A stretch of DNA of 64,000 nucleotides from Asaia lannensis NBRC 102526 (GTDB lineage Bacteria; Pseudomonadota; Alphaproteobacteria; Acetobacterales; Acetobacteraceae), in assembly GCF_024054035.1 (NCBI RefSeq), contig NZ_JAMXQU010000007.1:1-64000 (forward strand). The letters are read 5' to 3'. The notes beneath the pieces are model-generated. The model was not told where the DNA came from and did not search any database. It worked only from the letters and a program-made list of their open reading frames with translations. Shown piece after piece: positions 1 to 8,122 of the stretch (position 1 is its first letter; every line of letters begins with the position of its first letter). The position numbers were made by a program, and so were the translations under genes.

Positions 1-971
1 GCCAGCGTGATCTCCTCGACCGCCACGGGGCCGCGCGCGGTTTCGATCAGCGTGCCAGTCAGGTAACAGGGCGGAGCGCCCAGATAGGTGATCCCAGCAT
101 CGCCAGAAGCGCCGTTGAAAAACTGCTGCACCGAAAAACCATTGGGATCGTAGCCAAGGCCAATATCGATGGACAGCGTATGAACATTGCCTGATGAGTC
201 GTAAGTTGAGATGGTTATCTGTCCAGTCTGCGCATTATAGCTGCACCAGTCCGGATAGCCATAAGAACCCAGATCAAGTTTATCGCCGCCACCGAAACCG
301 CGGATTTTCAGACCTGACACGTTGGAAGCCATGCCGTAGTTGATAGCGATGTAGTTATTGCCACCGCTGCAATTGATCGTGACGTTCGATATCGACCCGT
401 TGCCGTTTTTGTCACCGAAGGTGACCTGGGAGTTGGTCATATTGATCGTCTGACCGGAGATATTCATGAACGACGTGCTCCAGTAGCAATACTGGTGCCC
501 TCCCCAGTCGGTGGGTATTGTCACGTTGTTCATTGTAATGACACCGTTTCCTGAGATGGTGCTGGTGCCCTTGTAGTTAAATAAAGAGCAATTCTCTATG
601 ATTATTTGGCCGTAATTTGTTGTTTGTCCGGCGATATTGAAGAAATTACTGTTAACCGCGGTCGCAAGTGTCGGGTCAGCAAAGCCCTGCGTACCATTGC
701 CCTTGAGCACGAGTGTACCGGTGGTGCCAATATTGGCGCCGGTATAGTTGGCGCTCCCATAGCTTCCTACAGAAGCGCTCCATCCCCCGGTCGCATTGGA
801 TGCATCGACAATAAGGGTTCCTTGGATACTAAATCCGGTGTTGGGGAAAAGGCCACCAGCATTGATCTGTCCGCCGAGGAAATTCGACCCGACAGTAATG
901 GTGTAGGTCGCGCCCCACGGCGTGGATCCATTGGCCGACTGGTTCCAAAAGTTGAGAGTAGCGTCACCCAT
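1..971 (-). CDS. Hint-domain beta-helix protein, partial (C-terminus cut by window edge)
   Basis: The frame is open from the ATG at 971 to the window edge, giving 323 residues. Residues 1-300 are Gly/Asn/Thr/Ser-rich with repeated short beta-strand patterns (for example NISGQTINMTNSQVTF), as in parallel beta-helix or adhesin passenger domains. At residue 301 the motif PCYLTGTLIETARG begins a Hint (Hedgehog/intein) domain of the Hint_2 type, with Cys302 as the presumed nucleophile; the rest lies outside the window. An AGAGGAT ribosome site lies just before the ATG. It is a paralogue of the gene at 6183-8000: both share SNVTIN, KIRG and IDIGLGYD blocks just before the Hint start. There is no classical signal peptide. 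Function is unknown; a secreted or surface self-processing protein is an inference. Confidence 0.8.
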   Translation of the reverse strand, partial: MGDATLNFWNQSANGSTPWGATYTITVGSNFLGGQINAGGLFPNTGFSIQGTLIVDASNATGGWSASVGSYGSANYTGANIGTTGTLVLKGNGTQGFADPTLATAVNSNFFNIAGQTTNYGQIIIENCSLFNYKGTSTISGNGVITMNNVTIPTDWGGHQYCYWSTSFMNISGQTINMTNSQVTFGDKNGNGSISNVTINCSGGNNYIAINYGMASNVSGLKIRGFGGGDKLDLGSYGYPDWCSYNAQTGQITISTYDSSGNVHTLSIDIGLGYDPNGFSVQQFFNGASGDAGITYLGAPPCYLTGTLIETARGPVAVEEITL

Positions 972-1760
972 TATCCTCTTCCTTCAATATTGGAAACAAG
1001 ATCCGCAATTAGATATGGTTGGCTTGCTGCATGGATTTGCAGTTATTTGCCGAACTTGTTTGTTATTGGAGAACTGCTTTTTCCGGTCGGCTCTTATAGA
1101 CACGGAGGCTCGCGGCTGTGTGTCATTCAGGCGACACATTAAGAAATAAATTGATAGCGCATGGAGCGAATCGTATTCACCTATGTTCTGGAAATCCGGT
1201 GATTACAGGATCATGACTTATCTGTTACATCACTATTATTGTGGAACATGGAGATGAAGGTAGTCGGTATCGGGTATATGTAAGGTATTTAACCGGATCG
1301 GTCTGGCAATGTTTGTATGTTGCTTGTCATGCTCTTTTCGTGAGGAGAGGGACGAGCCGTGAGGACCTGCCTTGTCCGACGATCTGACGCCGATCGGCAA
1401 GAAAGAGATTGGCGGTAATGGACGTCGGAAATCGGAAAATGCCGCGACTTGCTATTCATTGGGTAGAACCGGTCGCGTGTTTGTCTGGGTTTGTGCAAAG
1501 AGACTTGAATGAAAATGGACTGACGGGCGATCCATGGCCTGGTCTGTGTTGCGGGGAGGGCTCGATGCTGTTGAAGAGCCTTGGCGGGTACGGATAGTGA
1601 AATCGTGCGGTGTTGACGACGCTCTTTCATGCGTCCTCGGCATCTGACGGCCCGTTGCCGTTACCGGTTTGAGGCAGATAATCGTGCTGCCTGTACCAGT
1701 TATGTGCGCATTGTCTGGCACGGAAACTCGTCATGCAATGCATGTAGTCTTAACGAATGA
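972..1760. other. Intergenic region without a convincing gene
   Basis: This stretch separates the divergent Hint gene (left) and GH32 gene (right). Open frames on both strands have low-complexity, Arg/Ser-rich translations without recognisable domains or ribosome sites. It must hold the Hint gene promoter, but I could not pick a clear one. The part next to the Hint gene (about 1000-1300) is AT-rich. Confidence 0.5.
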
Positions 1761-1789
1761 TTGACAAATTGGCATTTTGCCACTAAATA
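1761..1789 (+). promoter_or_regulatory. Sigma-70-type promoter of the GH32 gene with palindromic spacer
   Basis: A perfect -35 box TTGACA (1761-1766) is followed after exactly 17 bases by TAAATA (1784-1789). The spacer contains the inverted repeat TGGCA-TTT-TGCCA (1770-1782), well placed for a repressor to block polymerase. Transcription would start near 1796, leaving about 60 bases of untranslated leader. That the palindrome is an operator is inference; no adjacent regulator gene is present. Confidence 0.6.
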
Positions 1790-1855
1790 AATTAAGCGAT
1801 CTGCACCTAAGCGGACGATTTTTTCAAAAACAATTTCAATTTTTCCGGGAAAAAT

Positions 1856-3382
1856 ATGACTGACAGGAAAAAAGAATGTGCACTTTCCAAGAAGAGTGTG
1901 CTGTATCGGCCCTCAGTTCATTTCACCCCACCGACAGGGTTCATGAACGATCCCAACGGGCTCGTTTTCGATGGGACGCAATATCATCTTTATTATCAGC
2001 ATAACCCCGATGCCGCATATTCGGCCAATATCTGTTGGGGGCACGCGACCAGTACCGATCTGCTGAGCTGGAAAGATCAGCCGATTGCCGTGCCCAATAC
2101 GATCGACGGGCAGGCTTTTTCAGGCTGTGCTGTGCTCGACCGCAATAACAGCTCGGGGCTGTTTCCCAATGGTTGCGGCACGAATATCGCCGCCTTGTAC
2201 ACCCGCTCGCTACCCACGCGACAAAGCCAGTATCTGGCGATCAGCACCAATAACGGACAGAGCTTCGAGGAATATGCGCGCAATCCTGTGCTCGATATCG
2301 GTGAGGTGAATTTTCGCGATCCGCAGGTCGTCTATCATGCGCCGACGCGCAAATGGGTCATGGCCGTTGCCGAGGTGGATCATCATCGCATCGGGTTTTA
2401 TGGCTCGACCGATCTGAAGCATTGGACCCATCTCAGTCACTTCGGCCCGGCAGGTCTGCCGACAGTCAATTACGAGTGTCCGAACCTGATTCAGATCAGG
2501 GATGAATCAGGCGCGCTGCGCTGGGTGCTGTTCGTTTCGATCAATCCCGGTAGCCCGATGGGCGGGAGTGTCACACAGTATTTCATCGGCGATTTCGACG
2601 GTACGGCATTCACGCCCTGCGACGGTATTCTGCGCATGACCGATTTCGCGAAGGATGCCTATGCGCTCCAGGTCTGGAGCAATATGCCGGACGACGAGGC
2701 CGTGAATATCGCCTGGATGGGAAACTGGCAGTATTGTCAGGAGCTGCCCTCTGGAGAATGGCGCGGTGCCATGTCTCTGCCGCGCAGCATGTCCATCCGT
2801 CAGGATCCGAACGGCTATCCCCGTCTGGTTCAGATCCCGCGTGGGGTCGAGGCCCTGCGCCATCCGGTTCTGTGCGAAACAGCCTGTCATCTGGCCGCTG
2901 CATCGCGACGGGAAATTGCTTTGCCCATCGGCAAGGCCGTGGAAGTCGTGATTCGTCTGACCGTCGATGAAGACCGACAGACCGATCCGTCGCATTCCGG
3001 TCCGGTCATCAATCGCTTCGAACTGGCCTTTGCCAATGAGGAAGGCGAGAAGCTTTCCGTAGGGTACGATGCGCCCTCAACCCAGATCTGGCTCGACCGC
3101 AGCAAGTTGCATGGTTTCGATCATCCGTTCTTCACCGGCCGTTTTGCTGCACCGATCAACACGGCGTTCTATCCGAATGCCCGGACGCTCGACCTGCGTC
3201 TGTTCCTCGACGGATGCGCGTTCGAGCTCTACGCCAACGAGCATCTCGAAACTGCTACGGCGCTCGTCTATCCGGAAAAGCCGCTCGACAGGCTGCGCCT
3301 GACGGCTGATGGAACGGGTTTCACCATCGATAGCCTCGAAATCTACACGCTCGACAAAACCATGTGCCGCCAGACGCTCTGA
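1856..3382 (+). CDS. Glycoside hydrolase family 32 beta-fructosidase (levanase/invertase type)
   Basis: This 508-residue protein should hydrolyse terminal beta-D-fructosyl linkages in sucrose, levan or inulin-type fructans. All three GH32 catalytic motifs are visible: NDPNG at 31-35 (Asp32 nucleophile), FRDP at 153-156 (Asp155 transition-state stabiliser) and EC at 207-208 (Glu207 acid/base). The N-terminal five-bladed propeller is followed by a C-terminal beta-sandwich from about residue 350. No signal peptide is seen, so the enzyme is probably cytoplasmic or exported by an unusual route. The start follows a weak ribosome site (CGGGAAAA); GTG at codon 15 is an alternative. It is monocistronic, with its own promoter and terminator. 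Exact substrate (sucrose versus levan) cannot be read from the sequence. Confidence 0.93.
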   Translation: MTDRKKECALSKKSVLYRPSVHFTPPTGFMNDPNGLVFDGTQYHLYYQHNPDAAYSANICWGHATSTDLLSWKDQPIAVPNTIDGQAFSGCAVLDRNNSSGLFPNGCGTNIAALYTRSLPTRQSQYLAISTNNGQSFEEYARNPVLDIGEVNFRDPQVVYHAPTRKWVMAVAEVDHHRIGFYGSTDLKHWTHLSHFGPAGLPTVNYECPNLIQIRDESGALRWVLFVSINPGSPMGGSVTQYFIGDFDGTAFTPCDGILRMTDFAKDAYALQVWSNMPDDEAVNIAWMGNWQYCQELPSGEWRGAMSLPRSMSIRQDPNGYPRLVQIPRGVEALRHPVLCETACHLAAASRREIALPIGKAVEVVIRLTVDEDRQTDPSHSGPVINRFELAFANEEGEKLSVGYDAPSTQIWLDRSKLHGFDHPFFTGRFAAPINTAFYPNARTLDLRLFLDGCAFELYANEHLETATALVYPEKPLDRLRLTADGTGFTIDSLEIYTLDKTMCRQTL

Positions 3383-3492
3383 AGGCGGCTCGCCCTGAAC
3401 GCTCCGCACCCTGAGCGAAGGGTTGAGACAGATCGACCTGTGTCGAATACGTCGGCTTGTCATGCGGGGTTTTGACAGGAGAACGATGAAAG

Positions 3493-3521
3493 CGGTCTGC
3501 TCCAAGGGGCAGGCCGTTTTT
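3493..3521 (+). terminator. Rho-independent terminator after the GH32 gene
   Basis: An 8-bp stem CGGTCTGC/GCAGGCCG (3493-3500 with 3509-3516, one G-U pair) is followed by TTTTT at 3517-3521. It lies about 110 bases after the GH32 stop and before the sugE leader. Confidence 0.7.
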
Positions 3522-3656
3522 ATCGATTGAGGCTGTGTGGTGACGTTCGCTGTCAGAATCTTCCTGTCGGAACCATTCTGTCAGGATCGCTCTGACAGGG
3601 GGAAGCAGTTCTCCATCCATTGCGACTGTGGTCGCGATCGGCTAGCATGCCACATG

Positions 3657-3726
3657 CAGAGACGACGTTCCTGCCTCCATGCGAGCTTCAAGACCGGGAC
3701 GGCCCGGCGGAACCCGCTTCTGGAGG
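3657..3726 (+). promoter_or_regulatory. Candidate guanidine-II (mini-ykkC) riboswitch before sugE
   Basis: Guanidine-II riboswitches consist of two small hairpins capped by ACGR tetraloops in front of sugE/gdx genes. Here a perfect hairpin CCGGG-ACGG-CCCGG (3694-3707) lies 14 bases before the GGAGG ribosome site (3722-3726). A second G-ACGA-C loop (ACGA at 3662-3665) lies 33 bases upstream, inside an imperfect stem with outer pairs GCAG/CTGC. Between the hairpins, CCTCCA (3674-3679) is exactly complementary to the TGGAGG of the ribosome site and could sequester it. The first hairpin is weak, so the call rests on the second loop, the position and the downstream gene. Confidence 0.6.
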
Positions 3727-3732
3727 TGCGTC

Positions 3733-4047
3733 ATGGCATGGATTGCCCTGTTTCTTGCTGGACTGTGTGAAATAATCTGGGCGGCTGCCATGAAGCAGTC
3801 AGCAGGTTTTACCAGATTCTGGCCAAGCCTTGTGACGCTTGTCGGTATGGTTGTGAGCGTCGGCCTTTTGGGGTGGGCCATGAAAGTCCTGCCTCTTGGT
3901 ACTGCCTATATGATCTGGACAGGAATTGGCGCGATCGGCGCATTTGTTGCCGGTATTATCCTGTTCGGAGAGGTGCTTAGCCTGACACGCTGTGCGGCAG
4001 CTGCGTTGATTCTGTCGGGTCTGATGCTGATGAAATGGTCAAGCTGA
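3733..4047 (+). CDS. sugE: Small multidrug resistance family guanidinium exporter (SugE/Gdx type)
   Basis: This 104-residue protein has four hydrophobic helices and the SMR signature start MAWIALFLAGLCEI, including the membrane-embedded Glu (residue 13) that couples proton entry to substrate export. The SugE/Gdx branch exports guanidinium ion and is often controlled by guanidine riboswitches, which fits the leader found here. The start at 3733 is supported by GGAGG six bases upstream; a longer in-frame start at 3679 would run through the leader hairpin and adds a non-conserved, Arg-rich extension. It is a single-gene unit. Members of the QacE branch export quaternary ammonium compounds, but the helix-1 sequence is closer to SugE. 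Confidence 0.9.
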   Translation: MAWIALFLAGLCEIIWAAAMKQSAGFTRFWPSLVTLVGMVVSVGLLGWAMKVLPLGTAYMIWTGIGAIGAFVAGIILFGEVLSLTRCAAAALILSGLMLMKWSS

Positions 4048-4096
4048 ACGCTGCAAGATGTCAGCGGTTTTTCTGCTCGATGACCGTCAACGCGTT

Positions 4097-4294
4097 TCAA
4101 CGGGCGTTTTTAAGGCACCGCCCAGTGAGAGTCACAAGCGTGCTCATGAGCCATCCCCCCAAGGCGCCGATAAGAACGGCGAGATAGGGCTGGAAACTGA
4201 GGAAATATCCCGGTGCGGTGAAGGGTTCGATAATTCTGTAAGAAGAAATGCCTAAAAGGGCGATGACACACGGATGCAGCGATGTTGTGTTCAT
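4097..4294 (-). CDS. Possible small membrane protein, 65 aa
   Basis: A 65-residue frame with two hydrophobic segments (about 8-30 and 36-58) and a positively charged C-terminus starts at 4294, preceded by GGGACGGAA. I recognise no family. It sits alone, antisense to the preceding gene. A two-helix membrane microprotein is plausible, but a frame of this size could also be chance; the hydrophobic pattern and ribosome-like site are the only support. Confidence 0.35.
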   Translation of the reverse strand: MNTTSLHPCVIALLGISSYRIIEPFTAPGYFLSFQPYLAVLIGALGGWLMSTLVTLTGRCLKNAR

Positions 4295-4627
4295 TTCCGT
4301 CCCACTCCATTCATCCCGGATGATCCGATGAAGGTGCTCAGCATGCCGTATTGGCTTGTCGGTGCAATTAAAAAACGCAACATCGTGTCACGTCCTCCCA
4401 TCCTGCATCCGGAGCTGCGACAATGCAGCACAGGAACAACGCTGGAATGACAGTCAAAAGGCGTTCGTGATGTTCATGTCATGCTCTTTCGGCGTCCGGC
4501 TTGTCAGAGCTCTTGGTTGAATCCGGTAGATGGCTGTTACAGTCTCTTTCCATTCGTTCCTCGTCCAGCGCGAAAAGGACTGTCAGAAGGTATTGCCATA
4601 AAAGAACCTGCTGGATGACCTGAGTAC
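4295..4627. other. Intergenic region, nothing recognised
   Basis: No gene, RNA or clear terminator is visible between the possible small membrane protein (minus) and the proline-rich secreted protein (plus). Both would need their promoters here. Confidence 0.5.
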
Positions 4628-5020
4628 ATGCGACGCCGATTTTTGAGTTCTGCCTTGTTCTCGGTATTGTTTTTCTGGCCGCTTGCCGTGGCGCGTGCCC
4701 AGAGCAACGCAGGAAGCAGCGCAGGCTACGGTAGCACGGTCTATAATGGACAGGTTTATACGGCCTCGCCCGGTTACGGCGGAAGTGAGGCCGTAACCGC
4801 CCGGGGCAGAGAGAATGAGCATCGTTGCAGACGCCCGCCTCCACCGCCGGATGGAGATGACGGGCGCGGCCCTCCCGGCAGAGGAGCGCCTCCTCCGCCA
4901 CCAGAGGGTGACGATAAACGTGGCCCCCCTCCGGGAAACGAGGGCAGGGCAGATCATCGCCCACCGCGTGGGTGCCCCCCACCTCCGCCACCGCCTGATG
5001 GTGGAAGATGGGAGCGGTGA
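4628..5020 (+). CDS. Proline-rich secreted protein, orphan
   Basis: The 130-residue product begins with a textbook signal peptide (MRRRF, a hydrophobic run, then a predicted cut after ARA near residue 24). The mature part is Ser/Gly/Tyr-rich to about residue 60, then has three Pro-rich clusters (PPPPP, PPPPPEGDD, PPPPPPP) alternating with Gly/Asp/Arg spacers, and two Cys. No domain is recognised. Such low-complexity tails are common in small periplasmic or surface proteins of acetic acid bacteria. The ribosome site is poor. The signal peptide is the main reason to accept it over the antisense frames. Confidence 0.55.
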   Translation: MRRRFLSSALFSVLFFWPLAVARAQSNAGSSAGYGSTVYNGQVYTASPGYGGSEAVTARGRENEHRCRRPPPPPDGDDGRGPPGRGAPPPPPEGDDKRGPPPGNEGRADHRPPRGCPPPPPPPDGGRWER

Positions 5021-5118
5021 GGGCAGCGCACCGAAACGTAGAAGATGCGCCTCCGGGCCGTCATGAACGCTTTGCTGAGAGTGGGGTCGAGAGGGTGCTT
5101 TGCCCGAACCGCCAGGTT

Positions 5119-5367
5119 GTGCCGTGCCTCTCGAAACATCGTACATGGCTGGCTATGGTCTGTATGATGCTCATCGTATCGGGGTGCGCACAACGCCCAA
5201 AGCCCGATATCGACGACGGCGCCGCCAGTGGCACTGCCTCTACGGACGACTCTACGGCAAGTCGAGCTGCGTCCCCATCTCATGGGAGCGGCCGACCGGG
5301 TGGAGGATTATGGACCGAGTTGGCACGAACGGCATTGCAGACGGGTATGGGATTTATTCACCACTAA
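5119..5367 (+). CDS. Putative small lipoprotein
   Basis: The frame contains a short lipoprotein signal ending in the lipobox IVSGC followed by AQRPKPD, then a Ser/Asp/Ala-rich linker and a C-terminal segment ending in GMGFIHH. I chose the GTG at 5119 because it gives a normal n-region (LSKHR) before the hydrophobic stretch; ATG at 5155 is the alternative and would give a very short signal. Length is about 82 residues. No homologous family is recognised. It follows the proline-rich gene in the same direction and may be co-transcribed with it. Confidence 0.5.
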   Translation: MPCLSKHRTWLAMVCMMLIVSGCAQRPKPDIDDGAASGTASTDDSTASRAASPSHGSGRPGGGLWTELARTALQTGMGFIHH

Positions 5368-5564
5368 ACGTGACAAGGCGTTAATCCACCGGGCCATATC
5401 GACAAACAGCCCGCTCCCGGTTCGCGCAGGACAGGAAACGTTTACGATGATGGGAAAGGTCGAAGTACGGGAAAGCGTCGTCACAATCATCTCGATGGCG
5501 TGACCGGACAAGGCTGTTTTTATCCCTATAGTCCGGGCTGTCACGATGGAAAGAAAGACGCCCG

Positions 5565-5954
5565 ATGCAGCTTGCCGTAGCTCTAGATTATATCGATCGC
5601 GCTCTGATGCTTGCAAAACAGCGCGGTGAAAAAGTGGCTGTTGCCGTAGTCGATGCCGGCGGTCATCTCGTAGCGTTCAAGAAAGATGACGGAACCCAGC
5701 TTGGAAGCATCGATCTGGCAATATTGAAGGCGCGCACGGCTGTCCTGTTTCAACGGCCAACCGAGGACATGGAAAATGCTCTTCATGCTGGCAAGACCAT
5801 GATCGCAAGCCTGCCTAACGTTCTTCCCGCAGGAGGTGGCGTTCCGCTCATCGTGAACGGTATGGCAATCGGGGCAATCGGGCTGAGTGGCGGCGAGGGA
5901 GAGACGGATGCCCGTCTGGCCGAGAGCGCCGTGAGCAAGGCGACCTCCCGCTGA
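5565..5954 (+). CDS. GlcG/HbpS family heme-binding-like protein
   Basis: The 129-residue protein matches the GlcG/HbpS (former DUF336) fold: an N-terminal helix LDYIDRALMLAKQRG, then VAVAVVDAGGHLVAF, a Lys-rich turn, LAILKARTAV, and the Gly-rich LPAGGGVPLIVNG and IGLSGG segments. Members bind heme or small ligands, and some are encoded with glycolate utilisation genes, but no glc genes are near. There is no signal peptide in the chosen frame, so it is likely cytoplasmic. The start is at the usual family position minus a few residues, and the ribosome site is weak (AAAGA). The gene is isolated. Confidence 0.85.
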   Translation: MQLAVALDYIDRALMLAKQRGEKVAVAVVDAGGHLVAFKKDDGTQLGSIDLAILKARTAVLFQRPTEDMENALHAGKTMIASLPNVLPAGGGVPLIVNGMAIGAIGLSGGEGETDARLAESAVSKATSR

Positions 5955-6141
5955 TCTTTTTTTCAGGCGACGGAGCAGCAGTCCGGGCCAGGGCGCGGTC
6001 CGAACCAGATCGCCCACGCTATCGCACATGATGCGGTTTGTACGTGCGCGGCCGTGGAGGGGGCGCGCTGCATCATGTGATGTCCATGCCCGCGTCCCGG
6101 CGTAATCGATCTCAGCATGGTCGATCGAAGACAGAATGATT

Positions 6142-6165
6142 GACGGCATCGCAGGCGATGCCGTC
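6142..6165 (-). terminator. Stem-loop after the Hint gene
   Basis: A perfect 10-bp stem GACGGCATCG/CGATGCCGTC with a four-base loop lies 17 bases beyond the Hint gene stop. On the minus strand it is followed by AATCATTCTG, a weak T tract, so termination is likely but not textbook. Confidence 0.5.
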
Positions 6166-6182
6166 GGGTTTCGAATGGGCGA

Positions 6183-8000
6183 TCAGGCTGCAGCGTCCGA
6201 AATACCGGAATCCGCATTGTTATCCTGTTGCGCCGGTTCGTTCAGAACCTCAATGCTCAGGGTCGAGACGCCGTCAGCGATGGTGGGCAGGGACAGAGTG
6301 CCCTGACCGTTGGTCCAGCGGCATGCTTCCCCACGATCGGCATACCAGCCCTGAAGGGGGCGTTCCTGCAGATGGCTTTCGACAGGAACGGACTGCGTGT
6401 TGCTTTCCAGTGCAATGTGCCCGACCAGCACACCGAGTGCACGCCGGTCATCAACGAAGGGACCGTAGAGATCGCATGGGCGAACCGCCTCGCTCATGAG
6501 CGTAACGCGTCGGGTATCGGCGGGCAGGCGGAAAACATAGCGCCCTTTATTGCGGCTCTCTGCCTGAAGGACCGTGCCATCGGCGAGGCGCAGGCAAAGA
6601 CCCGACTGACCGAGCTGGGCGAGGGGTGACGGCACAATGCCCGCGCGCTCTGCAATGCGATGAAAAATCGGCTCCACAAATTGGCGTGCCGTGTTGATCG
6701 GAGCCGCAGGAACGATCAGGCGCTGGGCGTGACGGAGTGCATCCGTGGTATCGATTGTCATATCTTGCAGTCTTGGCAAATAGCTCTCGGTTTCGACGCC
6801 ATCTGCAATAATGATTTCATGGTTCTCAAGGTATACATGGTAGTAGTCATACCTGTGTTTTGTTCTATCGTAATAAATGCTTTTACCATTGATGAGTATG
6901 CGTGCGGGAATCAAGTTCCCATCAAGGTGTAGGCAGTGCTCGCTTGTAATAAACATGTCTTTATTGGGTCGGTTTTTACCTAGCGCGCCTTTTTTGATGC
7001 AAACGGCGTAGCCAGCTTCATCATCGGGGAGTTCTGACCTTACTTCTTGGAAACCACCAACAATTTTCTGTACGGAGGCAGTATGGTGACGGCCATTTCT
7101 GACGACACAGACTAGGTCGCCAGTGTTCAGATGCTGAACCGCACATGTACCGGCAGGCGTCTCAATCAATGTATCAGCCAGAAAACAAGGAGCCGCATAT
7201 TTGTAGGAAATACCGGTGCTGGTTGCTCCGAAAGGACCTGAGATTGTTGTGAAACCTGCCTGATCATATCCCAGACCAATATCGATATAAACAATCTTAG
7301 TCATGTTCGTGTCACTAATTCGAAGTATTCCTGTTTCAGGATCGTAGGAATACCCTTCGAGGCTGATGTCCTGGATGTCAATTTGGGAATTTGCGCCGAG
7401 TCCGCGTATTTTCATGTTAACGGCGCTAGTTGTTTTTGGTATTCCAATATAATTTCTGCCTGTTGAGCTGAGATTTATTGTAACATTACTATATGTTCCA
7501 TAGATATTTATATCAGAGTTATTCAGATTTATCGTTTGGTTCGATATATTCCCGAATGTCCAGTATCCTTTGATATTATTGACGATACGGACATTCGTGA
7601 GATTGAGTGTGCCTCCGCCGGTCAGGTCGTTGGTCGCGGCTGCGAAAAGCCCGATATCCTGAAAGCTGAGTACGCCCTGATTGTTGATATCATTGGGAAT
7701 TCTCATGTAATCCGCAACGGCGTAGGAACCTGTCCCTTTGATGGAGACAACGCCGGACGGATAGATTGTCGGCATGCACAGATTGCCGTTTGCGCCATTG
7801 CCGAAATACGACAGCCCAGTTCCGACAGTCACATTGAGTGTTCCGCGCACGTAAAGCGGATCATTAGCCGCAGCAGGATAGGTATCCGCGCAGATCACAC
7901 CATTGGCTTTGTCATTGATGGTGACATTTTTGACTTCGCCAACAGCCGTGGTGCAATCGACCCAGCGTTTCGTCGAGGTGATGGTGTAATCGGTCGCCAT
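6183..8000 (-). CDS. Hint-domain protein with N-terminal beta-helix region
   Basis: The product is 605 residues from the ATG at 8000, with AAGGA nine bases upstream; a TTG at 8033 is less likely. Residues 1-270 are Asn/Thr/Ile/Gly-rich beta-helix-like repeats. A Hint_2-type domain begins at PCFLADTLIE (Cys272), with SEHCLHL (His355, His358) and the ENHEIIIADG and ESYLP block near 392-408. A conserved-looking tail follows (VRPCDLYGPFVDDRR near 515-530), ending in a short acidic segment. I saw no intein-type C-terminal His-Asn splice junction, so splicing is not expected; self-cleavage or another Cys-driven reaction is possible. There is no signal peptide. It is paralogous to the gene cut at the left edge. 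The N-terminal half and upstream region have lower GC than the neighbours. Confidence 0.85.
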   Translation of the reverse strand: MATDYTITSTKRWVDCTTAVGEVKNVTINDKANGVICADTYPAAANDPLYVRGTLNVTVGTGLSYFGNGANGNLCMPTIYPSGVVSIKGTGSYAVADYMRIPNDINNQGVLSFQDIGLFAAATNDLTGGGTLNLTNVRIVNNIKGYWTFGNISNQTINLNNSDINIYGTYSNVTINLSSTGRNYIGIPKTTSAVNMKIRGLGANSQIDIQDISLEGYSYDPETGILRISDTNMTKIVYIDIGLGYDQAGFTTISGPFGATSTGISYKYAAPCFLADTLIETPAGTCAVQHLNTGDLVCVVRNGRHHTASVQKIVGGFQEVRSELPDDEAGYAVCIKKGALGKNRPNKDMFITSEHCLHLDGNLIPARILINGKSIYYDRTKHRYDYYHVYLENHEIIIADGVETESYLPRLQDMTIDTTDALRHAQRLIVPAAPINTARQFVEPIFHRIAERAGIVPSPLAQLGQSGLCLRLADGTVLQAESRNKGRYVFRLPADTRRVTLMSEAVRPCDLYGPFVDDRRALGVLVGHIALESNTQSVPVESHLQERPLQGWYADRGEACRWTNGQGTLSLPTIADGVSTLSIEVLNEPAQQDNNADSGISDAAA

Positions 8001-8098
8001 ATCTACGAATCCTTGTTTGCCTTTTGCAGACAATAAGTCACCAAACAGGAAACTCAGGCAATGAATTTATGATAACAATATTGAAAGTTATATTTCTG

Positions 8099-8122
8099 AT
8101 ATAGAAATACACATTTCTATAT
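8099..8122. repeat. 10-bp inverted repeat upstream of the Hint gene
   Basis: ATATAGAAAT and ATTTCTATAT form a perfect inverted repeat separated by ACAC, about 100 bases before the Hint gene start, in AT-rich DNA. It could be an operator or an RNA hairpin in the leader. Confidence 0.5.

Noticed and set aside
606-1142. Open frame of 178 codons on the plus strand near the left edge
   Set aside because: It is antisense to the partial Hint gene, whose translation has clear beta-helix and Hint motifs.
1289-1721. Overlapping minus-strand frames between the Hint and GH32 genes
   Set aside because: Arg/Ser/Thr-rich translations with no domain, and several frames overlap each other.
6183-8000. Possible intein in the Hint protein
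   Set aside because: The Hint motif is present, but I see no C-terminal His-Asn plus Cys/Ser/Thr splice junction or host protein halves, so protein splicing is not supported.
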